DNA of 64,000 nucleotides from Limnobacter sp. (GTDB lineage Bacteria; Pseudomonadota; Gammaproteobacteria; Burkholderiales; Burkholderiaceae_B). The stretch covers positions 1-64,000 of the forward strand of contig JARWZZ010000011.1 of assembly GCA_029866125.1 (NCBI GenBank). The letters are read 5' to 3'. Below the pieces are notes generated by a model. It was not told where the DNA came from, made no database searches, and saw nothing but the letters and a program-made list of their open reading frames with translations. The position numbers and the translations under genes were made by a program. Below, in pieces: positions 36,701 to 45,140 of this stretch (the stretch's first letter is position 1; the number at the start of each line of letters is the position of its first letter).

Positions 36701-37310
36701 GAATTCTGTCCTTGGGGTTGCTTAAGACCAAGCGCACGGGTGCCTTGCCTGGCTCGGCAAATGCGGCCTCATTTTGATTTAAAGTGAGGGTTCCCAAGTC
36801 GTTGTAAAAGTCCACCGTGCCGGAAAAAACGGTCATCAATGTGGCACCTTTGTCATCCACCTCAATGTCCCAGTCCGTGCCGCGAATGGCGGCGGTGGCC
36901 GCTGGCGTGTCAAAGTACAAGCTGCTGCCCGGTGCGCGTTTGGTTTGACTCCATGCGCGGCCGCTGCTTAAGTTAACTCGGGTTGTGGAGTCTTTGCCCC
37001 GGCCCACTTCCTTGATTTGAAGTACCGAGTTTTGGTTCAACCGAATTTGGGTTTCGTCCGCAAACAAAATGCCCATTTTGGAGGCTTGGCCTGTGCGTAC
37101 GAATGAACCTTGATTCAATCCTTGCGCATTTTTGGCGGGTAACCAAGGGCTAAGGGCTTGCTCCCGATGTTCACCTGTACCCAAAATATTCACAATTTCG
37201 GCAGCCCCTTGGCTTGGAATTGCAGCGTTTGAATCGGTCGAAAACAGGCTTGGCAACAGCATGAGCGCGAGCACCAAGGGACGATGCTTCGCGATAGTCA
37301 GGTTGGTCAT
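33786..37310 (-). CDS. Large FecR-domain / TPR / C-terminal beta-barrel protein
   Basis: Encodes 1174 residues. A signal peptide ends about residue 29 (DSNAA). A FecR-type domain follows (about 40-200), with VRTGQASKMGILFADETQIRL, LSSGRAWSQT and AAIRGTDWDIEV. Then come TPR-like helices (about 225-530), such as KDYEQAQSLSPKEDRAAAGMG and LNPSDYVALTGLGLLRLKEG. The last 550 residues are strands with alternating aromatic residues, ending VVDARYRF; the terminal Phe is the sign of an outer-membrane barrel. This appears to be a single chain from periplasm into the outer membrane. It lies between a TonB-dependent receptor (72 bases upstream) and a CHASE2 cyclase (4-base overlap). Its likely role is structural or sensory, not transcriptional as for FecR itself. 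Confidence 0.85.
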   Translation of the reverse strand: MTNLTIAKHRPLVLALMLLPSLFSTDSNAAIPSQGAAEIVNILGTGEHREQALSPWLPAKNAQGLNQGSFVRTGQASKMGILFADETQIRLNQNSVLQIKEVGRGKDSTTRVNLSSGRAWSQTKRAPGSSLYFDTPAATAAIRGTDWDIEVDDKGATLMTVFSGTVDFYNDLGTLTLNQNEAAFAEPGKAPVRLVLSNPKDRIQWVNALTVDPQRHLGADINKPEWKPIVDAIYSGNLSAAAQALNAPSLSGTVPHLLLSADLALVQGDFGKAEQILNSGLKSGSQDPRLVAYIARIQMLTDRLDESELTLGRENVKINPDLLVARGDLSRRQGDTDRALKDYEQAQSLSPKEDRAAAGMGSIYVEQEYGAPARAQLNAAIQLRPDIASYKGELGTLETWANELGEADKAFTEALQLNPSDYVALTGLGLLRLKEGKQQEALDAFLRAGLMAPEYARAKTYTAVVYYQMGRHQDAISTLKQVHVLDDKDPVPYLFLAQIYTDIFEPELAVQASRAAVERMPYLKSANQLANNQKGSSNLGASVAFFGLEEWALELAQQSAYPYWGGSHLFLSDRYPGEFNKNSELFQGFLTDPLSFGASPTFTSLLRKPGNYGIAGFTYDQEFYKLGTPSLTLNGLSHQGMPSAYFFKYNAVKGDFPLDTIVDINPPEPEALGEASAESDIWTLGYGLQPTADLGVFVYFNKFNLDLLDDNLVSNFIGSRATAIRNRADQVAIGSSYKWTPTSQTWFKMGQSDTRLNVNGFPNRLNFPIEDSGMTFNGQFALGTSVNTLRKIQDYQLAHTVDLGPKTRLFAGAEYVRETQTAATVGLGLFTVNSNGVDEPLDIAGFTSASDLNRSYTALAFGVKHNITPSWKLDGTLVANNLKQNIDAQTVFALVLNDRQIDLSTPIQSDTTKTTPRVGLVYQPNPNLTVRAAHQDWIRPLTTNTLQQIETAGIPIEDRLLKAGGRSKREVVQASYVVNDRTFLYAKVEQQDIQNPGDIASDIGTPMLPFLEELRSAQLVNLSNLDVVDMVSDFERGEMKLGAIGVNRILGRNWSAYSKYIRISSDASFTPATDSNMRISNKEIPNLPEHTFAVGSTWASQSRFYLSGRMVYRSERFQDKENTKQLAQRWSTDLVGYWETRDKSWIIGAGALNLGGGRTENEIARYVVDARYRF

Positions 37311-37382
37311 GTTCGCATTCCTGTATCAGTACTCAATAGACTCAAAAGGGGCTTCGTTCTGCTATCTGCGCTGCGTACTGCT

Positions 37383-39473
37383 TTACTTCCATTTATACCC
37401 TAATGTTGCACCCACCAACAATTGACGCTCTGCCGCTGGTTCGTAAAACTGGCCTGCTGCTTGGTTAACAATGACGGAGCCCACGTACTCTTTGTCCAAT
37501 AGGTTGTCGATCCGCCCGTAGGTGCGCAGGTTCCAACCCGAACCCAACGGTTGTGTGTAACTTAGCCGCAGATTAACCAAGTTGTAAGAGTTCGCTTGTG
37601 CGGTGTTGTCATCGTTCGCAAACAGTCTGCCCACATGTCGGTATTCACCTGCTGCTTCCAGCCTGTCTGTGGCTTTGTAAACCAGTTCGGTAAACAGGGT
37701 TTGGTCTGGGATGCTGGGTAAACTATTGCCAGAGGTAATGCTGGCATTGCTGGATTTGTATTCTGCGGTAATGATGTTCAACGCGGCGCTGGCATTGAGT
37801 TTAGGGCTAAAGCTGTGTTGCATACCCAACTCAAAACCTTCCCGGTGGGTTGCCCCCGCATTTTGAAAAGCAGTCACGCCACCTGCGGAGGCTCGCACCA
37901 CAATTTCATTTTCCGTGTCCACGCTGTACAAGGCCGCATTCAACTGACTTGCACCAAGTCTGGCCTTGATGCCCACCTCGTATTGCTTGCTTTTTGCGGC
38001 ATCCAAATCGGGGTTGAAGTTGGGCGCACCCGGAACCATTCGGTAAGCCGTTTCAAGTAGGGTGGGGGTTTCAAAACCCTCACCGTAGGACACATAGGTG
38101 TTGAGGTTGGGGTTGATGTAATAAGTCAATCCTAGGTTGGAAGTCAATTCCTCGTAATCCTTTGCGCCACTGCCATCACCATTGCTTAAAAATTCGTCGC
38201 GTGAACGGATTTCTATCGAGGAGTTGCGTACGCCACCCAGCACTGCCCACTTTTCACTGAGCAGCCATTCGGCTTGAATGTATTGGTCGGATTGTTCTGC
38301 CGTGTTGGATTCAATGCGGTTTGCAGGGGCTGTCTCTGTCGCAAAACCTTTGCGGGCTTGGTCCAATTCGCCTACAGTCACGCCCATATTCAACAGCAAC
38401 GGGCTAGACAGCAAAGTGGTTTGATGACGCAGGCGAACATCCGCACCGCTGTACTCGTTCTTCAAGTCAATCACCACGCCGCTGCCCAACACCTGGCGTA
38501 TGCTGCGCTCTCCAATGTAGGGGCTAAACACCAAGCCTGTGGTGGGGCTGAATGAATGGTCAATCACCAAACCGGTTTGGGTTTGCTCTACGCTTTTGCG
38601 CGCATTGCGGAACACTGCACCTGTGCCCGCTTGTTTGCGGTCCGCCGCCAATTGTGTTGCAGTCAGGCCCAGTGGGTCTTGCACTTCAGGCATGTCCACG
38701 TAATTGAGCAGCCAGCTGATTTTTGTGTCTTTGCCGGGGCGGAATACCATCTTGCTGTTCACGTTGTCCCGTTTGGCCTCACTGTGATTCCGGTATCCAT
38801 CGGTTTCAAAATGGGACATGTCCAGCACCCAACCAAAATCCTCTGTGCCCGTATTGAATTTAATTCCAGTGCGAGAGGTGTTGTCAGTGCCAAACACCTG
38901 ATTCAGCTCAATTTCATTTCCTTTTTTGGGCTCCTCGGTAATGATGTTAATCACCCCCCCCGACGAGTTGCCATACAGGCTGGAAAAGGGCCCGCGCAGG
39001 ACTTCAATCGACTCGGCAGAGCTCAAACTGAAGTGGGAAATTTGACCTGAGCCATCCGGCATGGTGGCTGGAATGCCATCGGCAATCAAACGCACACCGC
39101 GCACCCCGGAGGTGGATCGCGCACCAAATCCGCGAATTGAAATCTGTAAATCTTGCGCGAAATTGTTGCGGTTATTAATCACTAGCCCGGGCACACGAGT
39201 CAGTGTTTCAGACAAATTGACTTGAAAGGTGCCTGCCTTTTCAAGCGTGTCTTGGGTAATTTTGTCCACAGAGGCAGGTACATCAAAAGCGTCTTTCAAC
39301 TCCCGCGTGGCTGTCACCACCATGTTGTCCAAATTGGCAGTTTCACCTTCAGCAGCGTTCGCATTTACACCTAAAAAACTACAGAAAATACTTGCAGCAA
39401 GGACGCTGGAGTAGCCTTTGTTGATTGATCTGAGTTTGGACTCGGGGACTTGATGATTGATGGATGAGGTCAT
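37383..39473 (-). CDS. TonB-dependent outer-membrane receptor
   Basis: Encodes 696 residues from the ATG at 39473; the open frame extends 120 bases further, but this start gives a normal signal peptide (VLAASIFCSFLGVNANA). A TonB box (DNMVVTATRE) lies just after it. The plug includes LSETLTRVPGLVINNR, QISIRGFGARSTSGVRGVRL and EVLRGPFSSLYGNSSGGVINIIT; the barrel follows to the C-terminus GATLGYKWK. There is no N-terminal signalling (STN) domain, so it is not a FecA-type transducer. The plug style resembles FecA/Fiu or PqqU-type receptors. It imports a siderophore, cobalamin-like or other scarce solute. First gene of the receptor / FecR-TPR-barrel / cyclase row; 113 bases from the divergent IorA gene. 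Confidence 0.92.
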   Translation of the reverse strand: MTSSINHQVPESKLRSINKGYSSVLAASIFCSFLGVNANAAEGETANLDNMVVTATRELKDAFDVPASVDKITQDTLEKAGTFQVNLSETLTRVPGLVINNRNNFAQDLQISIRGFGARSTSGVRGVRLIADGIPATMPDGSGQISHFSLSSAESIEVLRGPFSSLYGNSSGGVINIITEEPKKGNEIELNQVFGTDNTSRTGIKFNTGTEDFGWVLDMSHFETDGYRNHSEAKRDNVNSKMVFRPGKDTKISWLLNYVDMPEVQDPLGLTATQLAADRKQAGTGAVFRNARKSVEQTQTGLVIDHSFSPTTGLVFSPYIGERSIRQVLGSGVVIDLKNEYSGADVRLRHQTTLLSSPLLLNMGVTVGELDQARKGFATETAPANRIESNTAEQSDQYIQAEWLLSEKWAVLGGVRNSSIEIRSRDEFLSNGDGSGAKDYEELTSNLGLTYYINPNLNTYVSYGEGFETPTLLETAYRMVPGAPNFNPDLDAAKSKQYEVGIKARLGASQLNAALYSVDTENEIVVRASAGGVTAFQNAGATHREGFELGMQHSFSPKLNASAALNIITAEYKSSNASITSGNSLPSIPDQTLFTELVYKATDRLEAAGEYRHVGRLFANDDNTAQANSYNLVNLRLSYTQPLGSGWNLRTYGRIDNLLDKEYVGSVIVNQAAGQFYEPAAERQLLVGATLGYKWK

Positions 39474-39586
39474 TGGAATAGGTAGTTTGAGACAGGGATG
39501 ACAACATTCTATAGGGTGAGGCTCTATTTTCGAGCTATTCTTCCAGAAATTGTGATTGAGTTGTGTGGAATCAAAAGGAGTAAACA

Positions 39587-40087
39587 ATGCCAACGCTGAA
39601 TGTGAACGGTCAAATGAGGACTGTGAATGCCGCGCCAGAAACCCCGCTGCTTTGGGTGCTAAGGGATTCCCTGCAAATGACCGGCACCAAATATGGCTGT
39701 GGCCAAGCCCTTTGTGGCGCCTGCACTGTGCATGTGGATGGGGAGCCCACCCGTTCTTGCGTACTGCCCTTGTCGGCGGTGGAAGGTAAAAAAATCACAA
39801 CCATTGAAGCGATTGACACCCAGAAAGTGGGGCAGGCCGTGCAAGCTGCTTGGCAAAAGCTGGACGTGGTGCAATGCGGTTATTGCCAGTCTGGCCAAGT
39901 GATGAGCGCTGTGGCTTTGTTGACCGTCAACCAGAAGCCCAGCGATGCAGACATTGATGCCGCCATGTCGGGTAATGTGTGCCGTTGCGCTACTTATCAA
40001 CGCATTAGGGCCGCAATTCATGAGGCCGCCCAAGCTTTGACTGCACCCATCACCTCACGCACAGCTTCAAACATTCAGGAGGGCTGA
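39587..40087 (+). CDS. Molybdenum hydroxylase small subunit, two [2Fe-2S] clusters (IorA-like)
   Basis: Encodes 166 residues. AAAAGGAG lies 6 bases before the ATG. The N-terminal plant-ferredoxin cluster ligands are in [17 protein letters not shown] plus a later Cys (RSCVLP); the second cluster is in the C-terminal helical domain, [11 protein letters not shown] and [12 protein letters not shown]. The length and CRCATYQRI fit the IorA-type electron-transfer subunit of two-subunit aldehyde or N-heterocycle dehydrogenases. Electrons run from the Mo cofactor of the partner, encoded 4 bases downstream, to an unknown acceptor; no FAD subunit gene is present. Confidence 0.93.
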   Translation: MPTLNVNGQMRTVNAAPETPLLWVLRDSLQMTGTKYGCGQALCGACTVHVDGEPTRSCVLPLSAVEGKKITTIEAIDTQKVGQAVQAAWQKLDVVQCGYCQSGQVMSAVALLTVNQKPSDADIDAAMSGNVCRCATYQRIRAAIHEAAQALTAPITSRTASNIQEG

Positions 40088-40091
40088 AACC

Positions 40092-42404
40092 ATGTACAAG
40101 CACATGAATTTGGCCCATTACGACACGGCCACTCGTCAATACTTTCCCACCGAGTCAAATCAACCTGCTGAAGGTTCTACTGATTGGGTACTGACCAACG
40201 TTAGCCGCCGTAGTTTTTTGAAAGGCACTGCGGGCTTGGCTTTGGGCATTGCCACTGCTGGGGCGGTGCAAACCGTGATGGCGGATGCGGCAACTCCCAA
40301 CACTTCAAAGCCCAGCGCTTTGGAGCCCAATGCATTTGTGCGGATTGACTCTGACGGCACCGTCACCGTGGTTTCCAAACATTTGGAAATGGGGCAGGGC
40401 GTTTACACCGGCCTAGCCACCCTAGTGGCCGAAGAGCTGGATGCTGATTGGTCCAAAGTGACAGTAGAAGGCGCCCCAGCCGATGCTAAACGTTATTTCA
40501 ATATTTTTTGGGGTGGGGCACAAGGCACTGGCGGAAGCACCGCCATGGCCAACAGTTGGGAGCAACTGCGAAAAGCGGGTGCCACAGCCCGTGCCATGTT
40601 GGTCCAAGCCGCTGCACAAAAATGGAACGTGTCGGCCAGTGAAATTACAGTGTCCAAAGGTGTGGTAAGCCATGCCTCAAGCAATCGAGTAGCCACCTTT
40701 GGTGAATTGGCCCAAGCCGCTGGCAAGCTGCCAGTGCCGACCGAAGTCAAGCTCAAAGACCCTGCAGATTTTGTACTCATCGGCAAGCAGGCCAAGCGCA
40801 AAGACTCCGCTGAAAAAACCAATGGCAAGGCCAAATTCACACAAGATGTGCAGCTGCCCGGCATGCTGGTTGCTGTGGTCCAACACCCACCCAAGTTTGG
40901 CGGGATTGCCAAATCGGTGAACGACAAAGCGGCCAAAGCCATTCCCGGTGTGGTGGGTGTAGTCACCATTCCACAGGGCGTGGCAGTGATTGCCAAAGAC
41001 ACGTGGACTGCGATGAAAGGCCGGGAAGCCTTGGTGGTGGAATGGGATGAATCCAAAGCATTCACCATGGGTAGTGACGAAATTGCTGCCCAATATGCTG
41101 CATTGGCTAAAACCCCCGGCTTAACCGCCCGAAGGGACGGCAATGCAGACCAAATCATTTCCGATCAAAAAATCAACCCATCCAAAGGCAACACCGAGCT
41201 GACTTCCAGCTTTACATTTCCATTTTTGGCCCATGCGGCCATGGAGCCGCTGAACTGCGTCGTGCAATTCAAAGACGGAATCTGTGAGGTTTGGAATGGC
41301 GAACAAATGCACACAGGCGATCAATATGCATTGGCAAATTTGTTCGGCATCAAACCCGAAAGTGTAAGAATCAACATGCTTTATGCAGGTGGCAGTTTTG
41401 GTCGACGTGCCAACAAAGACGCCGACTACCTGCTTGAGGCCGCAAGCATCACCAAAGCCTATGGTGGTACGCAGCCCATTAAAATGATTTGGACCCGCGA
41501 GGACGACACCAAGGCGGGTTACTACCGGCCTATGTTCCATCATGATTTAAATGCAGTGCTTGGCCCCAAGGGTGAGTTGTTGGCTTGGCGGCACCGATTG
41601 GTGGGCCAGTCCATTATTACGGGATCCGCTTTTGAGCCCGTCATGCTGAAGGACGGAATTGATGCCTTGTCGGTGGAAGGCGCTTCCAATTTGCCCTACG
41701 CCATTCCCAATTTAAAGGTGGAGTTGCATACACCCACAAACATCAAGGTACCCGTGCTGTGGTGGCGCTCGGTCGGCTCAACCCACACCGCATTTTCCAC
41801 TGAGGTATTTCTAGATCAAATCGCGCAAAAAACGGGTAAAGACCCAGTTGCTTTGAGGCTAGACCTTCTGGCAAAACACCCTCGTCATTTGGCGGTACTT
41901 AAGCTGGCTGTCGAGAAAGCCGGTTGGGGCAAACCCATGAAGGCCAACCGCATGGCAGGCACCCGTGTTGGGCGTGGAGTGGCGGTGCATGAGTCATTCA
42001 ACAGCGTGGTGGCGCAAGTGGCCGAAGTCACAGTGGACAAAGCCGGCAACGTCAAAGTAGACCGTATTGTGTGCGCCGTGGACTGTGGCACTGCCATCAA
42101 CCCGGACAACATTCGATCCCAAGTGGAGGGCAGCGTGGGATACGCCTTGTCTGCTTTGTTCTACGGCGAAATTACCCTGAAAAATGGTGAAGTGCAACAA
42201 GGTAACTTTGACACTTACCAACCCATCCGAATGAATGAAATGCCGAAGGTGGAAACTTACATCGTCCCCTCCAATGCAGCACCCACCGGGATTGGTGAGC
42301 CTGCTGTGCCCCCGGTTGCCCCAGCCGTGGTCAATGCCATAGCCCATGCCACGCAACAGTGGTTGACTCAACTTCCCCTTAAAACCGAGGTGTTGAAAGT
42401 TTGA
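40092..42404 (+). CDS. Molybdenum hydroxylase large subunit, xanthine dehydrogenase family (IorB-like)
   Basis: Encodes 770 residues; AGGAGG lies 10 bases upstream. A twin-arginine motif (SRRSFLKGTAGLALG) is found near residue 38, so the folded holoenzyme is probably exported, with the small subunit carried along. Molybdopterin-site marks are VSKHLEMGQGVYTGLATLVAEEL near 95, GGAQGTGGSTAM near 140, LYAGGSFGRRANKDADYL near 435, and GIGEPAVPPVAPAVVNAI near the end, whose Glu is the catalytic base. It hydroxylates an aldehyde or aromatic N-heterocycle with water as oxygen source. The two-gene layout without FAD subunit is that of isoquinoline 1-oxidoreductase and related aldehyde dehydrogenases; the true substrate is open. 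Confidence 0.92.
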   Translation: MYKHMNLAHYDTATRQYFPTESNQPAEGSTDWVLTNVSRRSFLKGTAGLALGIATAGAVQTVMADAATPNTSKPSALEPNAFVRIDSDGTVTVVSKHLEMGQGVYTGLATLVAEELDADWSKVTVEGAPADAKRYFNIFWGGAQGTGGSTAMANSWEQLRKAGATARAMLVQAAAQKWNVSASEITVSKGVVSHASSNRVATFGELAQAAGKLPVPTEVKLKDPADFVLIGKQAKRKDSAEKTNGKAKFTQDVQLPGMLVAVVQHPPKFGGIAKSVNDKAAKAIPGVVGVVTIPQGVAVIAKDTWTAMKGREALVVEWDESKAFTMGSDEIAAQYAALAKTPGLTARRDGNADQIISDQKINPSKGNTELTSSFTFPFLAHAAMEPLNCVVQFKDGICEVWNGEQMHTGDQYALANLFGIKPESVRINMLYAGGSFGRRANKDADYLLEAASITKAYGGTQPIKMIWTREDDTKAGYYRPMFHHDLNAVLGPKGELLAWRHRLVGQSIITGSAFEPVMLKDGIDALSVEGASNLPYAIPNLKVELHTPTNIKVPVLWWRSVGSTHTAFSTEVFLDQIAQKTGKDPVALRLDLLAKHPRHLAVLKLAVEKAGWGKPMKANRMAGTRVGRGVAVHESFNSVVAQVAEVTVDKAGNVKVDRIVCAVDCGTAINPDNIRSQVEGSVGYALSALFYGEITLKNGEVQQGNFDTYQPIRMNEMPKVETYIVPSNAAPTGIGEPAVPPVAPAVVNAIAHATQQWLTQLPLKTEVLKV

Positions 42405-43360
42405 TGGACACGCTTGATTCCGAAGTATTGGACGCTGCCGGCCGATGGGCTAAAGCAGATCAACGGTTTGCGCTTTTTACAGTGGTTCGCACTTGGGGTT
42501 CGTCACCGCGCCCGCCAGGTGCGTGGATGGCGCTGCGGCATGATGGCGTGGTGCATGGCTCGGTGTCTGGCGGGTGTATTGAAGAGGATTTGATTGCCCG
42601 CATACAGGCCGGTGAGTTTCGCAGCGGCAACCCGTTTACCTTGAAATACGGTGTGAAGGCCGAAGAGGCCTGGCGCTTTGGTTTGCCCTGTGGCGGCACG
42701 TTGGAGTTGTTGGTCGAGCCGGAGCCCGATGCCCGATTACTCGCTCAATTGGCCGCTCATTTAAAAGCAGGTCAATTGGTGCAGCGGCAAGTCCGTGTTG
42801 GCAACCCTGAAGTGCAAATTCAATTGCTGCAAGGCCATGAAGGGTTTCAGTGGGACGGCACAACCTTGCGTACCCCGCACGGGCCAGGCTGGCGTTTGTT
42901 GTTGATTGGTGCCGGCCAAATTTCACGCTTCATCGCACCCATGGCGCTGGCTTTGGGTTACCAAGTGCTGGTGTGCGACCCACGTGTTGAATACACCGAC
43001 GAATGGGACATACCCGGTACTCAATTGATTTCCGGTATGCCAGATGATGCGGTGCTTGCCATCAATCCTGACCCGCATTGCGCCATTGTGGCCTTGACTC
43101 ATGACCCCAAGCTAGACGACATGGCTTTGCTGGAAGCCCTCAAATCCAAAGCGTTTTATGTGGGTGCACTGGGGTCACTGACCAACAACACCAAACGCAA
43201 AGCCCGCTTGAAAGAACACTTCGACATGACAGATGACGAGCTTGGCCGTTTGTATGGCCCTGTGGGTTTGCCTATTGGTAGCCGCACCCCGCCCGAAATC
43301 GCAGTGTCCATCATGGCGGAAATGACCGCGGTGAAAAACAAATTGATGGTTAGCTCCTAA
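42404..43360 (+). CDS. XdhC family molybdenum-cofactor insertion/sulfuration chaperone
   Basis: Encodes 318 residues. The ATG at 42404 shares its first base with the stop of the large-subunit gene (TGATG); a TTG one codon earlier is possible. The N-terminal XdhC/CoxI domain has TVVRTWGSSPRPPGAWM and GSVSGGCIEEDLI; the C-terminal Rossmann domain has LLLIGAGQISRFIAPMALALGY and FYVGALGSLTNNTKRKARL. By family it binds the Mo cofactor, helps to add the sulfido ligand and delivers it to the apo-hydroxylase. Its coupling to the hydroxylase genes suggests a dedicated partner. Confidence 0.92.
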   Translation: MDTLDSEVLDAAGRWAKADQRFALFTVVRTWGSSPRPPGAWMALRHDGVVHGSVSGGCIEEDLIARIQAGEFRSGNPFTLKYGVKAEEAWRFGLPCGGTLELLVEPEPDARLLAQLAAHLKAGQLVQRQVRVGNPEVQIQLLQGHEGFQWDGTTLRTPHGPGWRLLLIGAGQISRFIAPMALALGYQVLVCDPRVEYTDEWDIPGTQLISGMPDDAVLAINPDPHCAIVALTHDPKLDDMALLEALKSKAFYVGALGSLTNNTKRKARLKEHFDMTDDELGRLYGPVGLPIGSRTPPEIAVSIMAEMTAVKNKLMVSS

Positions 43361-43361
43361 G

Positions 43362-43973
43362 TTGCTTGCACCTCTACCTGTGATAAAAGTGGCTGCTGTT
43401 GTGCTTGCTGCAGGCAAAAGTTCCCGCTTTGGATCGGACAAACGCTTGAATATTTTGTCCAGTGGCGTACCCATGGCAGTGCAGTCCATACTCAACTTAA
43501 CCGCATTGGGTATCGACGTTTTTGTCGTCATCAAACCAGAAGACCGGTTGCCCGAGTGTTTCAAGCAATGTGTCGGTGTTAAGCCTCCGCCCAAAACCGT
43601 GCACTGGGTTACCTGCGAAGACCATGCACTCGGAATGGGCCACAGCCTAAGTTGTGGGGCACAGGCTGTCGATCAAGCCGGGTTCGACGCCTGCTTGGTG
43701 GCATTGGCAGACATGCCCTTCATTCAAGTTTCAACTCTTGAAATGCTTGTCCAATTTTTGGCAGCTGGCCACTCTTTGGTCAGACCCACTTACAAGTCAA
43801 CTCCCGGACATCCAGTTGGATTTGCCCGCAAGTGGTTTCCCAAACTTATTTCAAGTACGGGTGACGAAGGTGCCAAACCTTGGTTAAAAGCATTCGCACA
43901 TCAAATGAAACGGATTGAAGTACACGACCCCGGCGTATTGAAGGACATTGATCGGATGTCAGACTTCGATTGA
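43362..43973 (+). CDS. MobA/MocA-like nucleotidyltransferase for molybdenum cofactor
   Basis: Encodes up to 203 residues. The start is uncertain: TTG at 43362 or GTG at 43380; the GTG gives the family-typical beginning MIKVAAVVLAAG. The nucleotide-binding motif is LAAGKSSRFGSDKRL near residue 14, with ALADMPFIQ near 110 for the metal, and GHPVGFARKWFP near 150. This pattern is of the MocA group, which adds CMP to molybdopterin to make the cytosine dinucleotide form used by many xanthine-dehydrogenase-family enzymes. It closes the operon of iorAB-like and xdhC genes, which supports the call. A GMP-specific MobA is less likely. Confidence 0.85.
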   Translation: MLAPLPVIKVAAVVLAAGKSSRFGSDKRLNILSSGVPMAVQSILNLTALGIDVFVVIKPEDRLPECFKQCVGVKPPPKTVHWVTCEDHALGMGHSLSCGAQAVDQAGFDACLVALADMPFIQVSTLEMLVQFLAAGHSLVRPTYKSTPGHPVGFARKWFPKLISSTGDEGAKPWLKAFAHQMKRIEVHDPGVLKDIDRMSDFD

Positions 43974-44081
43974 TTTAAAGTATTTGCAGTCATCAAGCTT
44001 TGTGCTGTGTAGAAGGCCTTGTAAAATGAGACAACTTCCCACACCTCGCAAATTCAAAGAATAAACAAATCAAGGAAAAAT

Positions 44082-44675
44082 ATGTTGCTCGACAGCTCCA
44101 CCAGCCAGTTGGTATTAATTGATTATCAAGTCAAATTGATGCCTGTGATATTCGAGAATGAGTTTATTCTCGATAATGCGAAGATGTTATCCAAGCTTGC
44201 CAAGAAAATGCGCATACCTGTTTTTGGTACAGAGCAGTTGCCTGAAAAACTGGGCTCACTGGACCCAGAGTTAGCCAGTTATTGCCGCTCAGTGCTGGTT
44301 AAGTCCAGTTTTAGCGCTTGTCCCGAAGGTTTGATTGACATTTTAACTGCGGTTCCAGTCAGTACCAATGCCCGTAGTTTACCCAAGCATTTAAAAAAAG
44401 AAGAACCCCAAAATGAACGCACCAGTATTGTGCTTGCAGGTGTAGAAGCGCATGTATGTCTGCTTCAAACTGCATTGGACCTTCTGGATAATGAATTGGA
44501 AGTGTGGGTTGTCACTGATGCATGCAGTTCACGCACTGAAAGAAATCGCGACGCTGCATTTGACCGATTGGCTGGTGCAGGTGCTGAATTAGTGACCACA
44601 GAGATGATCATGTTTGAATGGTTGCAATCTGCTGATAACGAACATTTTAAATTTGCACTCGATATGATTAAGTAA
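44082..44675 (+). CDS. Isochorismatase-like (cysteine) hydrolase
   Basis: Encodes 197 residues. CAAGGAAAAAT precedes the ATG. The family triad is present: Asp in LVLIDYQ near residue 14, Lys in VLVKSSFSA near 83, and Cys nucleophile in GVEAHVCLLQTALDLL near 125; VTDACSSRTERNRDAAFDRL follows. Relatives of this size include YcaC-type hydrolases of unknown substrate, and amidases of the nicotinamidase group. The insertion SLPKHLKKEEPQNERTS is Lys/Glu-rich. It stands alone, 107 bases after the Mo operon, and is somewhat richer in A+T than that operon. Confidence 0.87.
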   Translation: MLLDSSTSQLVLIDYQVKLMPVIFENEFILDNAKMLSKLAKKMRIPVFGTEQLPEKLGSLDPELASYCRSVLVKSSFSACPEGLIDILTAVPVSTNARSLPKHLKKEEPQNERTSIVLAGVEAHVCLLQTALDLLDNELEVWVVTDACSSRTERNRDAAFDRLAGAGAELVTTEMIMFEWLQSADNEHFKFALDMIK

Positions 44676-44691
44676 ATCCAGTGACACATAT

Positions 44692-44721
44692 TTGCCTTTT
44701 GTCTTTGAATTAAATTAGAAT
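44692..44721 (+). promoter_or_regulatory. Possible sigma-70 promoter of the H-NS gene
   Basis: TTGCCT (44692-44697) and TAGAAT (44716-44721) have an 18-base spacer; the start would fall near 44728, about 27 bases before the ATG. CGGAG at 44741-44745 is the ribosome site. Confidence 0.35.
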
Positions 44722-44754
44722 AGGGCACTATGTAATACCTCGGAGAAAAAATAA

Positions 44755-45087
44755 ATGAAAAAAGTAAATCTTAGCGCCCTGAGTACCGCAGAATTGCAAA
44801 CACTTAAATCAGACATCGAGAAAGAGTTGGGCAATCGTTCTGCTAAAACTCAAGCGATTGAAGAAGTTAAGAAAATCGCTGCTGAAAGAGGTTTACGCCT
44901 TGAAGACATTCTCGCAGAGCTGGGTGTGTCTGGTAAAAGCAAAGGCAAGCGTGAATTGGGCCCAGCCCCTATTCGTTTCCGTCATCCCAAAGATGCGTCG
45001 TTGACGTGGTCAGGCCGCGGCAAGCGCCCCAATTGGATGCGTGAAGCTTTGGAAAAAGGCATGACTGAAGACGCAATGCGCGTCTAG
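44755..45087 (+). CDS. H-NS family nucleoid-associated protein
   Basis: Encodes 110 residues. The N-terminal half is a coiled-coil oligomerisation helix (LSTAELQTLKSDIEKEL). The C-terminal domain ends in RHPKDASLTWSGRGKRPNWM, where TWSGRGKRP is the AT-hook-like DNA-contact loop of betaproteobacterial H-NS proteins. It silences AT-rich or foreign DNA and bends the chromosome. A good terminator follows. It is placed just before an AT-richer orphan gene (45277), a plausible kind of target. Confidence 0.93.
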   Translation: MKKVNLSALSTAELQTLKSDIEKELGNRSAKTQAIEEVKKIAAERGLRLEDILAELGVSGKSKGKRELGPAPIRFRHPKDASLTWSGRGKRPNWMREALEKGMTEDAMRV

Positions 45088-45105
45088 ACCTAGCCCACTG
45101 TGTTC

Positions 45106-45140
45106 AAAAAGCGCGTTTGTTACCAAACGCGCTTTTTTTT
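45106..45140 (+). terminator. Rho-independent terminator after the H-NS gene
   Basis: AAAAAGCGCGTTTG (45106-45119) pairs with CAAACGCGCTTTTT (45124-45137) around a 4-base loop, and the T-run continues to 45140. Confidence 0.92.

Noticed and set aside
37383-39473. FecA-type signalling receptor
   Set aside because: The plug begins directly after the signal peptide and TonB box; no STN domain and no ECF sigma/FecR anti-sigma pair is nearby.
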